Shown here piece by piece: positions 36,291 to 48,557 of a DNA stretch of 64,000 nt. The notes beneath the pieces are model-generated. The model was not told the origin of the DNA, ran no database searches, and was given only the letters and a program-made list of their open reading frames with translations. This stretch comes from Culex pipiens pallens (lineage: Eukaryota; Arthropoda; Insecta; Diptera; Culicidae). The translations under genes were made by a program, and so were the position numbers. Positions within the stretch are counted from its first letter, which is position 1. Every line of letters begins with the position of its first letter. The stretch lies in the NCBI RefSeq assembly GCF_016801865.2, contig NC_068937.1:132879455-132943454 (forward strand). Reading direction: 5' to 3'.

Positions 36291-37629
36291 GTTTTAAATG
36301 AAGGTGGCGCCAAAATGAGGTTACTTGCCAAAAATCATATTCCTTTCTGCTGGATTGAAGAATAAAATCGCTTATTTCTCATGATTCCCTGCATCAATCT
36401 TAATGAAACTGGTTGCAAAAGACGAGAATTTTTTTTTGCTTTAAAACAATGAACATCATTTTTTGGGCGCGCAAAAATTTATGACCTTTTTCTTTTAAAA
36501 AAACATGTTTTGGAACACAAAAAATGAGTTTCCCCGTATATATCAATGAAATAAACAGTTATATAGTTGATAACAGATGTGTTAACGTATATTAAACAAT
36601 TTTAATTGATTTTTGACAGACTTTCTTGCCAAAAAGTCCTAATTACAATCTTTTTCTAAATTTACAGTTTTCTCATAGAAAAATCAAACAAATATTGGAA
36701 AGTTGTACACCAAATTGTTGGAAATTATTTTTCTCATTCGAATCCGGCATAAGTTTTATAAAAATGTTGATTATGAAGGAAATAACACATTTTTTCAAAA
36801 AATAATAGGTTTACGCTTTTTGTTAATAGGTGGTAACATGTGTCTTTTAGCTTTCTGCAAATCTTTTATTTTTAAGGAATAAATTTTGAGTATCAGAAAC
36901 AAGAAACTTCTAAAATTCATAAAGTTAGAAATTAGGCAATTAGATTTTTCTAATTTTCAAATATAATCCTAATTTACAATATTACAAAAACTCTAAAATT
37001 TTAATCTTATGTTTAAAAAAATTCCATGATCAAAAGTTTTTAAATTTTTAAATAAAAAAAATCCCCAAAAGAAAAAAAAGATTAATAGTTAATAAATTAT
37101 GATTTTTTTTTTAATTCTGAAATTTAAAACAAATATAATCATCAAAGTTCCACTAGAATTTCAGTCCGGATAGTTGAATCTCAATTTTTTATCTCATAGT
37201 TTAGGTCTCTATCCAAAAAAATGACTTCAAAAATGCTCCAAAGTTATCTGTTTGTTATTTTTTGTAGTTTAGAGATGGTGGCAAATATGGCGGTATTTAA
37301 GATTTTGAGTACTCAAGAAATTAATAAATTGTAAATTAAACTTAAGTATCCTGAGTTTTCTTTTTTTTTTTTTTGAAAAGTCCTATAAACTTTTGTCTTT
37401 TATATGTTTATAGGACCTATTAAAAAATACTCTAGATTTGTTCAAAACGATAATGCTTATTTTTTCATAACAATGCCGCTTTGATCAACTACAAAGGCTT
37501 TATAATATTTTTTAATTATTTTTGAAAAATAACTTCGCAAGATTGTATCTTAAGTAAAAAATAAATTAAAAATAAACTAAAAAAAATCAATTTGAATTAA
37601 GAAAGTATTCAGAAATGTTTTTCCAGTGT
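36291..37629. other. AT-rich DNA, nothing supported
   Basis: No ORF above the chance level, no tandem array and no TIR pair recognised. Confidence 0.4.
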
Positions 37630-38440
37630 GATTTCACGAAGTTTTGCGCAGTTTGTTGCTAAAATTGACGATATTATAGTGGTTTCAGTAAAAGTGACTC
37701 TGTTAACCTGACAATACAAAGTCAATGTCAAATCAATGGAAAATCTCTGGCGAAACAATGCCGTAGTGCTTCAGTCAGTTTGATAACTAACAGTGAATTC
37801 TGCTCAATTTAGCAGATGAATGCATCAGAGTGAGTGAGTTCCAGTGTGAACACATTTTTTTAAGATCGTTGCTTCGCCAGACCTTATTTGAGTTTTATAT
37901 TTCGCCAACCTTTTCTTTTACGGACTTCAAATTCAGGACACTCTGTGCATATTTCTTTAGAAAATTAAAGTGATTTTAGTAGATTTTTGACCGGAGACCA
38001 TTTGGAAATACACAAGTCAATGCTGTCAACCTGTCAATATAGTGAACTTTTTGTCAAACTATTGGATATTCTTTTAAGCCAATTTAAGGTCTTAAAATGT
38101 TTTAAACCAATTAGTTCCTTCTGCTAACTTTAAATATGTTGCAGCACACCTTTTTAAGTTAGGTTTTTCGCCAACCTTCTCTATAACGGACTTCAAACTC
38201 AAGGTCATGTACGATTGATTCTTGTGAGACGTGAGGAATTTATTTGTTTGTTAAGCGGTGGAATCAGAAATCATCTGGTAAGTACAAGTAAATGGTGTTA
38301 ACCTCCTCTATTACGGACTTCACATTCCAGTTACTTTAGGCTTGTTGTATAAGAAAATTGAGGTGAATTTAGTGTTTTTTTTTGGCGGTGGTAGCGGAGA
38401 TCATCTGGTAAGTACATCAGTCAACACTGTCAAACCTTGT
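37630..38440 (+). repeat. Cluster of GTAAGTAC repeat copies
   Basis: Three to four degenerate units. ACGGACTTCAAATTCAGG lies at about 37920, TCTATAACGGACTTCAAACT at 38181, and TCTATTACGGACTTCACATT at 38308. Each is followed 75-120 bp on by ATCATCTGGTAAGTACATC or a diverged form (38271 and 38397; decayed at about 38010) and then GTCAACNCTGTCAA-type text. CGCCAACCTTCTC precedes two of the units (37900 and 38167). The units look like a small tandem cluster of the dispersed family. Confidence 0.6.
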
Positions 38441-40588
38441 TAGTTTGTGTTCTTCTGACAATGTCAAGTGATCATAATCAGTTTGTAAACAACCGGTGCC
38501 TTCGTCTCATTGTGGTCATTCTGTTATCAAGAATGAGTAGGATGCACTGTTCCACCAGCTGATTATGAAACTTTGACATTGTTTGTCATTTATTGGTTGT
38601 CCCCAAACTTTCGCCCGGCACTGTCCCCGAAATCCGTTACCGCTGTGACTCGCGTTCGTCCTTTCAAAAGCGGACTTCCACATTCAAGAGGGCGAGGACG
38701 CACCCGGTTACTGGCTTGGCCCTGCTGACGCACGCGTGTATTCAGACCGTGAAAGCTGATCTCCCTACCGGGAGCAGGGTAAAAGGGGGACTTTTGTGCT
38801 CAAGTTTGTTTGGTTATGAAAAGCAAAGTCCCGGCTCCAAAATTTGCATGAAAAACAGAATTCAAGTGTAGCTAGTGTATGAATGGACCGCGCGATGGCT
38901 TTCAAAAAAAGAAAAAAAGAGAGGATATGTGCGTATTTCAATTATGATTTTACATGGGCTTGGGCTTCGACGTACACGATGACGAGGAGGGGTCTGCGAA
39001 ATCCGGATCGGTTTTCGGAGGAGCCTGAGCTACGAGATGGCAAATGGTTATCCGTAACGGGGAGGTGGATTATGTTTTTTTTGTTGGTGTATGATAGGCA
39101 CTCGAGTTTTATGCTTTTGGCGAGACATTCTGAATGTAGCTCTTTTTGGGGTTTTGTAAAAGTTCCCAATAAGAGGGCCATGAATGGAACTTAGATGAAT
39201 GTAGCAATTTTAAAAAGTGTTTGAATGGAAATTGAACGAGTTGAATGCTGGAAAATGCATTTAATGTGAAATATAATATAATTATGAAATTCATGGAAAC
39301 CCGATGTTGCACAGCTTCAATTTCTTGAAAACTATATTTTCCTGGAAGCAATCTGCAATCATGAAATTTGATGCGTAATTATGCTTTTTCACAATTCCAA
39401 CAATTAATTTTCCGCATGATTTCCTGCAACATCATTATGAAACCAATCACATTTACCTCGGAACTCCTCAAACCCACACACAAAATCACCAACAGCAATT
39501 TTCCGCAAAAATGGGGCCTCGATTTGCGGTTTCTGTTTGAAACAGATTACGCGGAATTTTTCAATTTACTCGGGCGCCAACGATGATTATTCAAATTCAG
39601 TCAGTGAAAAGAAGCCCCGTCGGAGTTTGGCGCCATTATTAATTCATATCAGCCCCGCCCACACACACACGCACACACGCCCCCAGGTAATTAGAATGGG
39701 CGTCCGGGTCAGTTCAATTGAGCGTGCACGTGCGGGATCATAATCAGTTTGGCTGTGGGCGGTTTTTCAGCTGGAGTTCAAAATTGACAGACCACACACC
39801 GGACAACGCGGGGTTCAACGGGAAGTTCTGCGAAGCTTTGTTTGATTTTTGAATTGAAATTGATGCAATCTGGCGAATGTTGGTTTCAATTGTTATTAAC
39901 TGATAATTGATGTAATATTCCATGATTTCGTGGTAAGCTGAAATAATTTTGATTCAGGCTTTCAAATTTAAGTTGATATTGAAACACCTCAGAGTTCCAC
40001 ATCGTTTCAACGTACCTTCCCAGAAGCAAGGTCACACCAGACAAAACTCCTTCCGATCAGCCTATCCACCTTGAAAAGGGATCCAATTTCCATTTGTCAA
40101 ATTTGCTCCACCGATAAAGGAGACGGCCCAATTTCACACCAAGCAAAAAAAAAATAAAGGAAAAAAATATTTATTCCTCGAATTACCTTCCCTTTGAACC
40201 TTTGAACCAATCGGTTTCCACATGGGTGAGCTGTATTTGTGGAACAGTCTTCTCAATACGTAGATTGGGTCAACCTTCATCTGTCAACAACGGCCCCGGT
40301 GACGATGGCGACGAGGGATATCAATCGAACAAGGAAATCGACCTTCACACATCGAAAGTTGACAGAACGAAGACGATGATGGAAATTGGCAGTAGCTCAC
40401 CTTGAAATCAATATAGGTTGACAGAAAAAATGCTCACAAAAGAGATCTTTGATGATGGAGAATGAAGGTGGCTCTAGATCAAAATGTCGTTTCCGGTTTG
40501 AATATTTAATACTTTGAGAGAAGTTGAAATTTGAGTAATTTTCTTCAAATGATTTCTTAATTTAAATTTATCTTATTTGTTTTTCTTA
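38441..40588. other. GC-richer low-repeat DNA, no gene recognised
   Basis: Open frames of 80-103 codons (38593-38871, 38883-39194) have no recognisable domain or conserved start context. A short AC tract lies at 39659-39680. Confidence 0.4.
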
Positions 40589-40593
40589 AAATC
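40589..40593. repeat. 5-bp TSD of LTR element, left
   Basis: AAATC, repeated at 45359-45363 directly after the right LTR. Confidence 0.9.
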
Positions 40594-40787
40594 TGTGGTA
40601 CCGCCCTAACATTATACCACCTTGAGTTTGACAATCTGGTTCGTGCAACCTAATGACATATGGATCTTGGAGCTAAGCATCAGAGTGGGGAGTTGTTGTG
40701 AAGTGCGCGAGCGGACAGGACGTGCGGCCGGGAGTTACCGAGGAGTGCGGAGTGGTTCCCGGATAGACCCTTCGATGGGTCACCACA
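40594..40787 (+). repeat. Left LTR, 194 bp
   Basis: Begins TGTGGTACCGCCCTAACATT and ends GATGGGTCACCACA. No difference from the right LTR was found by eye. Confidence 0.95.
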
Positions 40788-40806
40788 AATTGGCGACGAG
40801 GATGGG
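40788..40806 (+). promoter_or_regulatory. Putative primer-binding site
   Basis: AATTGGCGACGAGGATGGG follows the left LTR. TGGCG at this distance is the usual start of a tRNA-primed site in insect LTR elements. I cannot name the tRNA with confidence. Confidence 0.55.
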
Positions 40807-41840
40807 ATCGCGCTGTTTCGGTAAGACCATTCTGATTTTGGTTGGCCTTGAAAAGTCGCACGATAGCGGAGCTCCACTTGGGTGGAACAAACCTGAGTTA
40901 GCCAAAAAGGCAATGCAAGAAAACAAGAGGTAGAACATGAAGGAAATTGTGAATTTTTCATGGCTCTATTTTGACAGAATATTGTTTTCAAGGTGTATTT
41001 GTGTTGGCTACTGTTAGCTGTTTGTTTACCACAAATGCGTGCACGCTGACTGGGAAGCCCTCAACTGTTGGGTAACGAGGTTGCATTGCGTGTACGAACA
41101 CGGAAAGGTTAGGGTTAAAATTTAAACCAGTAAACACGCAGACGGCTGGGACGTGTTTGAGAGATCAGGTTTACATAACTATTTCATTTATACGATTGAA
41201 CTTCCACCAGCGATTTGGAAGAAGAACAAAAACAAGAACTGGATCAGTGTTAGGTTTTACAAAGTGACGTCATAAGTGTACATGCACACACCTTAAGACC
41301 GAGTAGAGGTAAAACCAACTTGACACAGCGCATTTGGTAAAGACCCAGTCACGACGTTCTGGCAGGATTCTAGCAGAGTTCTTATGGAGCTGGATATTCT
41401 TACAGGAATCTAGCAGAAATGTTCTACCGTTCTAGTAAGATTCTGGCAGAACCAGTCCTGCCAAAATATTTCGTAACTGGGGAAGTCTGGAGAATAGTTC
41501 GAGGTTGATCGGCTTGATTTATCGGGAGGTTCTGGGTTGAATCTCCAGACAAAAAAAGCTTGCCCAGAGGAATTTTTATACACGCAGGAAAAAAACATAG
41601 GTGGTAATAGGCAGTGCCGTGCCCAATGACAGAATTGAGGCACGAGTATCAGAAATTTTGGATTACGATATTCCTGTATGACCTTTTCAGATATAAATCA
41701 CATTTCAAATAAAAATGGAGGCCCCTTTTGGTACCGCAAGTGGTAAGAGGTAACTGGATGGGAAGGAATTGGTAGGCAACCCAAGAGTTAGGTGAGATAG
41801 CCAGATGAAAAGAAGGGAAGACCCAGAGTCGGATCCCAAG

Positions 41841-42240
41841 GCTTCGAGCCAGATGGAAAGAAACGGGAAGACCAAGAGTCTGACCCGAGGTTTCGAGCCA
41901 GTTGAAAGGAACGGGAAGACCAAGAGTCCGACCCGAGGCTTCGAGCCAGTAGAAAAAGACGGGAAGACCACGAGTCTGACCCAAGGCTTCGAGCCAGTTG
42001 AAAGAAACGGGAAGACCAAGAGTCCGACCCGAGGCTTCGAGCCAGTAGAAAAAGACGGGAAGACCACGAGTCTGACCCGAGGCTTCGAGCCAGTTGAAAG
42101 AAACGGGAAAACCAAGAGTCCGACCCGAGGCTTCGAGCCAGTTGAAAAAGACGGGAAAACCACGAGTCTGACCCGAGGCTTCGAGCCAGATGGAAAAGAC
42201 CATGAATAAAAACCCTAGGCTTCGAGCCAGATGAAAAAAA
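41841..42240 (+). repeat. 48-bp minisatellite with GGCTTCGAGCC stem-loop motif
   Basis: About eight 48-bp units, each starting GGCTTCGAGCCAGTTGAAAG or a close variant, at about 41841, 41890, 41938, 41986, 42034, 42082, 42130 and 42178. Units alternate two subtypes (GAAACGGGAAGACCAAGAG and AAAAGACGGGAAGACCACGA). Because 48 is a multiple of three, one frame stays open and repeats GFEPVERNGKTKSPTR. I judge this a by-product. GGCT/AGCC can pair around TCG. Diverged single copies continue at about 42569, 42629, 42828, 42859 and 43691. Confidence 0.85.
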
Positions 42241-45164
42241 AATACAAAAAATTAGATCGCTAAACAAAAGTTTAACTCCTTGTTACTGAGTCACATTTCT
42301 CTTTTAATTTTGTGATGGCAACCAAAGGAAAAGGGGTTTCAAGAATATATAAAGTAAAAAATAACTATTGCGTAAATTTATTTGTTACTGGTAACTTTTG
42401 TAGATATACTTGCTTCTTTTAGCGTCCACAAACTCTGTTCCAATTTTGAATTAATCAACTTTTGAATGGTCATCATCTTAGTTTAGGATAGTAACTTTAC
42501 ATGCTTAAACAACGAAATAAAAGAAAAACAAGTAAGAACCAAGAGCCAAAACAGACGAAATCCAAGCAGGCTTCGAGCCAGATATGACAGAACCTGAAAG
42601 AAATAAAGGTAAAGAAAGAAGGTTCAAAGGCTACGAGCCAGAAAAACAAAGTAAAAAAAAAGAAACTACCCAGTCACGTCGGGCTTATTTATGTCTACGA
42701 GATGTGAAAAAAACTAAGGTAGCCAAAAGTGGTTCGTTTCAAACAGATGTCCAGATTGTGTCTCGATAAAATTTCCAATGTAGTCAGCATTTTGACTGGG
42801 CACGAATCAGTAATGACAGGAGCAGGAAGCTTCGAGCCAAGACGGAAATAGTCAAAAAGGCTACAAGCCACGAAAGACAAAACCGAAAAGCCTCAATCCA
42901 CAATAATATAGAGCACGGAAGTCAAAAGACGCTGAACCTAAAAGTGAGAAACAAGAAATGACCACGAGCTGGAATGGCAAAGAAACAAAAAGTGTATGAA
43001 AAGCAAAAATAAAAAGAGAAAAATAGAACGGATATAAGCGGTGTATGCACATCGGAAGGAACCGGTCAAGAAAAATTTCAAATGGGCAGCAGCGGCAGCG
43101 AAAGCAAGCCAGAGAGGGTGAAGGAAAGCCCCAAGAAAACGCTCCCTCTCCTTTGATCTGCTGTTAGTAAAGCTGTTTCTTGAGTCCTTTCCTTCCGATC
43201 TCCATACTAGCCTATTGTGAAAGCAGACAAAAATCAAAATACGAGCGCAACCTGTCAAAGCTGTTGCGCCACAGGCTGATGTACACGCTTACGAAAAACC
43301 ACTACATTTTTGTTCGGCGCAACAGATTATTTCGCGCAACAGAAGTGATGCGCACTTCGGTTTGGTGGTGCGCGGATAATATAAGCCAGAAAGAAAAGGG
43401 TCAAGAATGATATGTTTCTAATTAGATAGGTCCAGAGTCAGAGGCCAGAATGATCAAGATTATGGAAAGCCAAAAAAAAAAAAAAAAAAAATTATGGAAC
43501 CAAATAAGAATGACCTTCAATGGCAAATCGCAAAATTTTACGTCTGTCACTTTTGTCCCTGTTTATATTGTAACTTCGATGTCAGACAGGGATCGTAGCA
43601 ACCAAGGGTCGATACTCGACCTACATCTGGATCAACTTGATGATTGTTTTCGCAAGAGTTTGCATAAGTGTGATTGTAGATGAGACTATAGGCTTAGAGC
43701 CAGGAATGTTTTCTATTAGTTGTGTTTGGTCTGAATAGTCATGCACTCGAAATTTATAGGGTTTTGATTGATGTTGGAGTGCATTATTTAAATAATATAA
43801 AATAATAAAAGAAAAGAAGAAAGTTAAAGGAAACATTCCGTAGCGGCGCCAGAAAACATGGCGTAGTTTAGATCTGCAAGACGATTGATATTTGTAAGTC
43901 GATTGTAAAAAAAAGAAAAAAAGAAAAAAATCTGAGGTTGAAAATATATGAAAATAAAGTTATGAAAAAAACCATCCGCTCATTCAAAACGGATATCAGA
44001 AGGGTACAAGTTCACAAGTGAAGAAAGAATCGGATTTGTCAATATATTGTCAAACTTAAAAAAAAAATATACAAAATATAAAGGCATCGTTGGCCTGCCT
44101 CCGGATCAGTTGTTAAGCGTCTAGATTCAAATTTCAAAGGTCGTTTTGCTAACCGAAGGTTTTTTTGTATTTGTTAAGTCGTGAAGAAATTTTGCAAAGA
44201 AAGCAATAACATAAAGCAGATGTTTAGGTTGATTGGCATTTCTGAACAAGCGCGTTGCATCGTAGTTGATACACAAGCAAATCCGAAAGAAAGAAAAAAG
44301 AAGATAGCAAAAGTCAGTAATGAAGTGGTCAAACCAGAGAAATAAGTGGGACTTGAGTTACACCTCAGTTGTAATCGAAGTATTAATTGATTTTCAAAAT
44401 TTTACAGGATAATCTGGTAGTATCCAGAATAATTAACAATAGTAAAAGAAAAAAAGATTCAACTAAAAGATCGTTCAAACACAAACATAAAATAATCAGG
44501 CAAACTGGAAATAACTCATTCTAAATTTTTAAGCATAACTACCCAAGGCAAACACAGTTTTCTCGCAATAAGTGAACATTAAAAAAAGAGGCGAAAAAAT
44601 AAAAGTTTGCACAGACGAGACACATATGATTGAGGTTATGTTGACCTCTGAGCTATTTCAATCTTGATGGAAGCTTATTTATATAAACATGTATATTTGG
44701 TGGTGTAGGACCGAAAAGACGATTTAAGAATTATCTAATATAATTGTGAGTTTGCATGCTTCAAAGGAGCTAGCTAACTAATGGAAGATTTTATGTAAAA
44801 GTATGCCTACTAAAACTTCTATATTACGAAAAGAGAACTGAGCGTAAATAGACATTTAGGTTTCGACGGTTCAGTACCACTATGAGTAATTTTTATGATG
44901 GTGAAGTACCAACTTAAAAATAAAAACAAAAAAAAAGTGTAGAAGGTAGAAGGGAACGTCGAATTAAACCAAATGATTTGCAGGTTGTCTATATTATAGT
45001 TGGATAGGAGTTCATGTCCAACCAAAAAGTTTATATATCTAGTAACTGAAAGTATAGTACGATTTTGAATCAATAACGGCAAAGAAAGCCGTGTCTGAAA
45101 ATTAACTAGTTCAGTTAGATTTGTAAGAAAGTTTAGTGATTTACAATCTGTAGACAAAACGAGA

Positions 45165-45358
45165 TGTGGTACCGCCCTAACATTATACCACCTTGAGTTT
45201 GACAATCTGGTTCGTGCAACCTAATGACATATGGATCTTGGAGCTAAGCATCAGAGTGGGGAGTTGTTGTGAAGTGCGCGAGCGGACAGGACGTGCGGCC
45301 GGGAGTTACCGAGGAGTGCGGAGTGGTTCCCGGATAGACCCTTCGATGGGTCACCACA
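45165..45358 (+). repeat. Right LTR, 194 bp
   Basis: Identical by eye to 40594-40787. It is preceded by AGACAAAACGAGA, a weak polypurine tract. The TSD AAATC follows at 45359-45363. Confidence 0.95.
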
Positions 45359-45363
45359 AAATC

Positions 45364-46822
45364 AAATAACAAAAGACCAAATTATCAAATGACCAACAAT
45401 CCAGAAAAAAAAACAAAACACCTAATAAAAAGAACCAAAAGACCAAAACAAACCAAAAGAGACCAAAATAAAAAAAAAACCAAAATACCAAAAGAAACCA
45501 AAAGGATAAAAGACTAAAGAGACAAAAAGACCAAAAGAGACCAAAAGAGACCAAAAGAGACCAAAAGAGACCAAAAGAGACCAAAAGAGACCAAAACAAA
45601 AAACAAAAAACAAAAAACAAAAAACAAAAAACAAAAAACAAAAAACAAAAAACAAAAAACAAAAAACAAAAAACAAAAAACAAAAAACAAAAAACAAAAA
45701 ACAAAAAACAAAAAACAAAAAACAAAAAACAAAAAACAAAAAACAAAAAACAAAAAACAAAAAACAAAAAACAAAAAACAAAAAACAAAAAAAAAAAAAA
45801 CAAAAAACAAAAAACAAAAAACAAAAAACAAAAAACAAAAAACAAAAAACAAAAAACAAAAAACAAAAAACAAAAAACAAAAAACAAAAAACAAAAAACA
45901 AAAAACAAAAAACAAAAAACAAAAAACAAAAAACAAAAAACAAAAAACAAAAAACAAAAAAACGAAAAACAAAAAACAAAAAAACGAAAAACAAAAAGCA
46001 AAAAACAAAAAACAAAAAACAAAAAACAAAAAACAAAAAACAAAAAACAAAAAACAAAAAACAAAAAACAAAAAACAAAAAACAAAAACAAAAAGCAAAA
46101 AACAAAAAACAAAAAACAAAAAACAAAAAACAAAAAACAAAAAACAAAAAACAAAAAACAAAAAACAAAAAACAAAAAACAAAAAACAAAAAACAAAAAA
46201 CAAAAAACAAAAAACAAAAAACAAAAAAACAAAAAACAAAAAACAAAAAACAAAAAACAAAAAACAAAAAACAAAAAACAAAAAACAAAAAACAAAAAAC
46301 AAAAAACAAAAAACAAAAAACAAAAAACAAAAAACAAAAAACAAAAAACAAAAAACAAAAAACAAAAAACAAAAAACAAAAAAACAAAAAACAAAAAACA
46401 AAAAACAAAAAACAAAAAACAAAAAACAAAAAACAAAAAACAAAAAACAAAAAACAAAAAACAAAAAACAAAAAACAAAAAACAAAAAACAAAAAACAAA
46501 AAACAAAAAACAAAAAACAAAAAACAAAAAACAAAAAACAAAAAACAAAAAACAAAAAACAAAAAACAAAAAACAAAAAACAAAAAACAAAAAACAAAAA
46601 ACAAAAAACAAAAAACAAAAAACAAAAAACAAAAAACAAAAAACAAAAAACAAAAAACAAAAAACAAAAAACAAAAAACAAAAAACAAAAAACAAAAAAC
46701 AAAAAACAAAAAACAAAAAACAAAAAACAAAAAACAAAAAACAAAAAACAAAAAACAAAAAACAAAACACAAAACACAAAACACAAAACACAAAACACAA
46801 AAAACAAAAAACAAAAAACCAA
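45364..46822. repeat. 7-bp satellite (CAAAAAA)n with degenerate edge
   Basis: Immediately after the LTR element, 45364-45597 is a loose series of ACCAAAAGA words. It becomes a regular 10-bp GAGACCAAAA array (about 45530-45597) and then a near-pure CAAAAAA heptamer array to about 46760. The right edge turns into CAAAACA units (46765-46798). Rare variants include an A-run near 45787 and AACGAAAAA units near 45960-45985. The 450-500 codon minus-strand frames repeating VFCFLFF are artefacts of a 7-bp unit without stops. Confidence 0.95.
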
Positions 46823-48062
46823 AAACAATCCGATTTCAACGAAGAACAAAATGCACTGCACAATATTGTTTGACGTCAGCAGACTTATTTTATCTCCGAG
46901 GAATTTCAACCAAATTCACTTTTCCACATCATCTCGCGATAATCCCATCAAAAAATGAAAAATAAACACACTTTGAACGCAGCATTGAAAAGCCTTTTTT
47001 CAGGCAAACTCTTATCAAAATTGTTGAGAGCATTGACCGGATTTCGTCGAACAACAGCGCAAACAAAAAAAAAAAGGGAAGCAAAAACAAACCAAACTGG
47101 CTCAGCCAGGTAAACAATTTCCTTGCTGAGCTCCAAACGATATTCAAATTATATCTGCGCTGCTTACTGTCAATCACCCCCCTCACAAAGAGGGAGAAAG
47201 AAAAATCCCCTCGGAAAATCCCTTCTGCCTCGACGCAGCGCAACAACAAACGAACGAGCACACACACAATGCCTTCAGACAAGATTACCTTCCCGGGTCG
47301 TTCATGTACCTACTGTGAGGGTGGTGGGAGGTGATTGTTGTTCCTTTTTTTTGCATTTTTTTTTTTGCGATGTCAGGCTCAAAGAGAATACCGAATCGTG
47401 ACGTGCTGTTTTTTATAAATAAAACATCAAATAAAGTGAAAAACCACTCACTCACTCGGATCTTAGAGGGCAAGAGTGAAAAAAGAAAACCGGCTGGAAA
47501 ATCTAATAATAACGATATTCGATTCGAGTTGGTGGGAGAGAAATTGAATTGAATTCTGGGGTAAAAGAAGAAATCGCTTAGAGAGCCCCCGAAGGATGAT
47601 GGATTCAGTCGATGACGGATCAAAAAATAGGAAATTTGCAAATCTTTGTAAAGCTGTCAGAGCAGAGTACTCAACGGCAGATTGTGAACATGTCCTACCG
47701 AGAAGTTGACATTGTTTAATCTTCAGTGTGGAAAACTAGCCTGCTAGCGGAAGTCCGTTTCTCGTTCGGAAGGGTGAGCTCGGTGACAAACGGATGTTTG
47801 GATTTCGCAGAATGATCAGACATCATGACAGAAGGATTCATTGCACACATGTCAATCTTCCCTATGCTTCATTCATTTCTTTTTTACATCTTGATTTCAG
47901 AATTTCGTTTCGACATTTATGAAGCAAATTGACTTACGCGAACATTTTTTAGTGATTCAGATGTGGTTAAACAAATCTTGAGGTTTATGAAAAGATTAAT
48001 TGAAATAAGCATTTAGGTATAATTTAAATAATTGAAGTCATTTTTAATATTTGCTTTGCAAA
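46823..48062. other. Low-repeat DNA, no gene recognised
   Basis: Moderate-GC DNA with overlapping short frames on both strands (46929-47282 minus, 47123-47401 plus, 47285-47641 minus). None has a recognisable domain. Confidence 0.4.
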
Positions 48063-48064
48063 TA

Positions 48065-48483
48065 CAGTCCAGACTCGATTAACCGAAGGTCTCGGAAAAA
48101 TTTCACTTCGGATAATCGAAACTTAAGATTATCGAATTTTTTTTTTTTGCGATGTCTAAATTTTGATTGTCGAGCTTAAGTATGACCCCTAAACTACGCT
48201 AAAATGATTTAAAAAATTTAAATCTAAGATGGCGGCCAAAATGGCGGCGATGCAATATTGAAAAAAAATATATTTTTTAATGGGCAATCAACAACTCAAA
48301 TTTAACTAAAATGGGGTCGCAGAACTCGAATTTGACGTTTATAGTAAGATAATAAAAAATTCGACATTTTTTTTTTGGTCGTGATTCGATTGTCCGAAGT
48401 CCCGTAAAAACCTTCGGATAATCGAAACTTTAGATAATCGAAACTTCGGATAATCGAGGCTTCGGATAATCGAGTCTGGACCG
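48065..48483. mobile_element. Tc1/mariner-style MITE, CAGTCCAGACTCGATTA ends
   Basis: Left end CAGTCCAGACTCGATTAACC. Right end, read inward, CGGTCCAGACTCGATTATCC. GGATAATCGAAACTT is repeated several times at the right side (48415-48470). A TA precedes the left end, but the right flank is TT, so the TSD has decayed. 419 bp, no ORF. Confidence 0.8.
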
Positions 48484-48557
48484 TTTTTTCTTTTATAGTT
48501 TTGATTTAGATTTTTTTATGGCATCTAAAAAAAATGCAAAAAATATTGCTTTGTTAA

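Larger units (their letters stand above)
40594..45358 (+). mobile_element. Non-autonomous LTR retrotransposon (LARD-like)
   Basis: Two 194-bp LTRs (40594-40787 and 45165-45358), identical by eye, start TG and end CA. They flank about 4.4 kb and are bordered by a 5-bp TSD, AAATC. The structure is complete, yet no gag, protease, RT, RNase H or integrase frame exists. The longest internal frame is a 48-bp tandem repeat. It therefore depends on another element's proteins, as LARDs do. Identical LTRs indicate recent insertion. Plus orientation is inferred from the putative primer-binding site TGGCGACGAGGAT just inside the left LTR. Internal sequence repeatedly carries GGCTTCGAGCCAG. Confidence 0.9.

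Noticed and set aside
41649..42267. Repeat protein frames (GFEPVERNGKTK, or SGSKPRV on minus)
   Set aside because: They arise from a 48-bp DNA repeat, a multiple of three, so several frames remain open. No start context or homology is evident.
40594..45358. Two LTR copies as a simple segmental duplication
   Set aside because: TG..CA ends, a 5-bp TSD and a primer-site-like string right after the left copy fit an LTR element much better.
45351..46909. Minus-strand frames of 449-495 codons, F-rich
   Set aside because: Translations of the (CAAAAAA)n array. The repeat VFCFLFF follows the 7-bp unit exactly.
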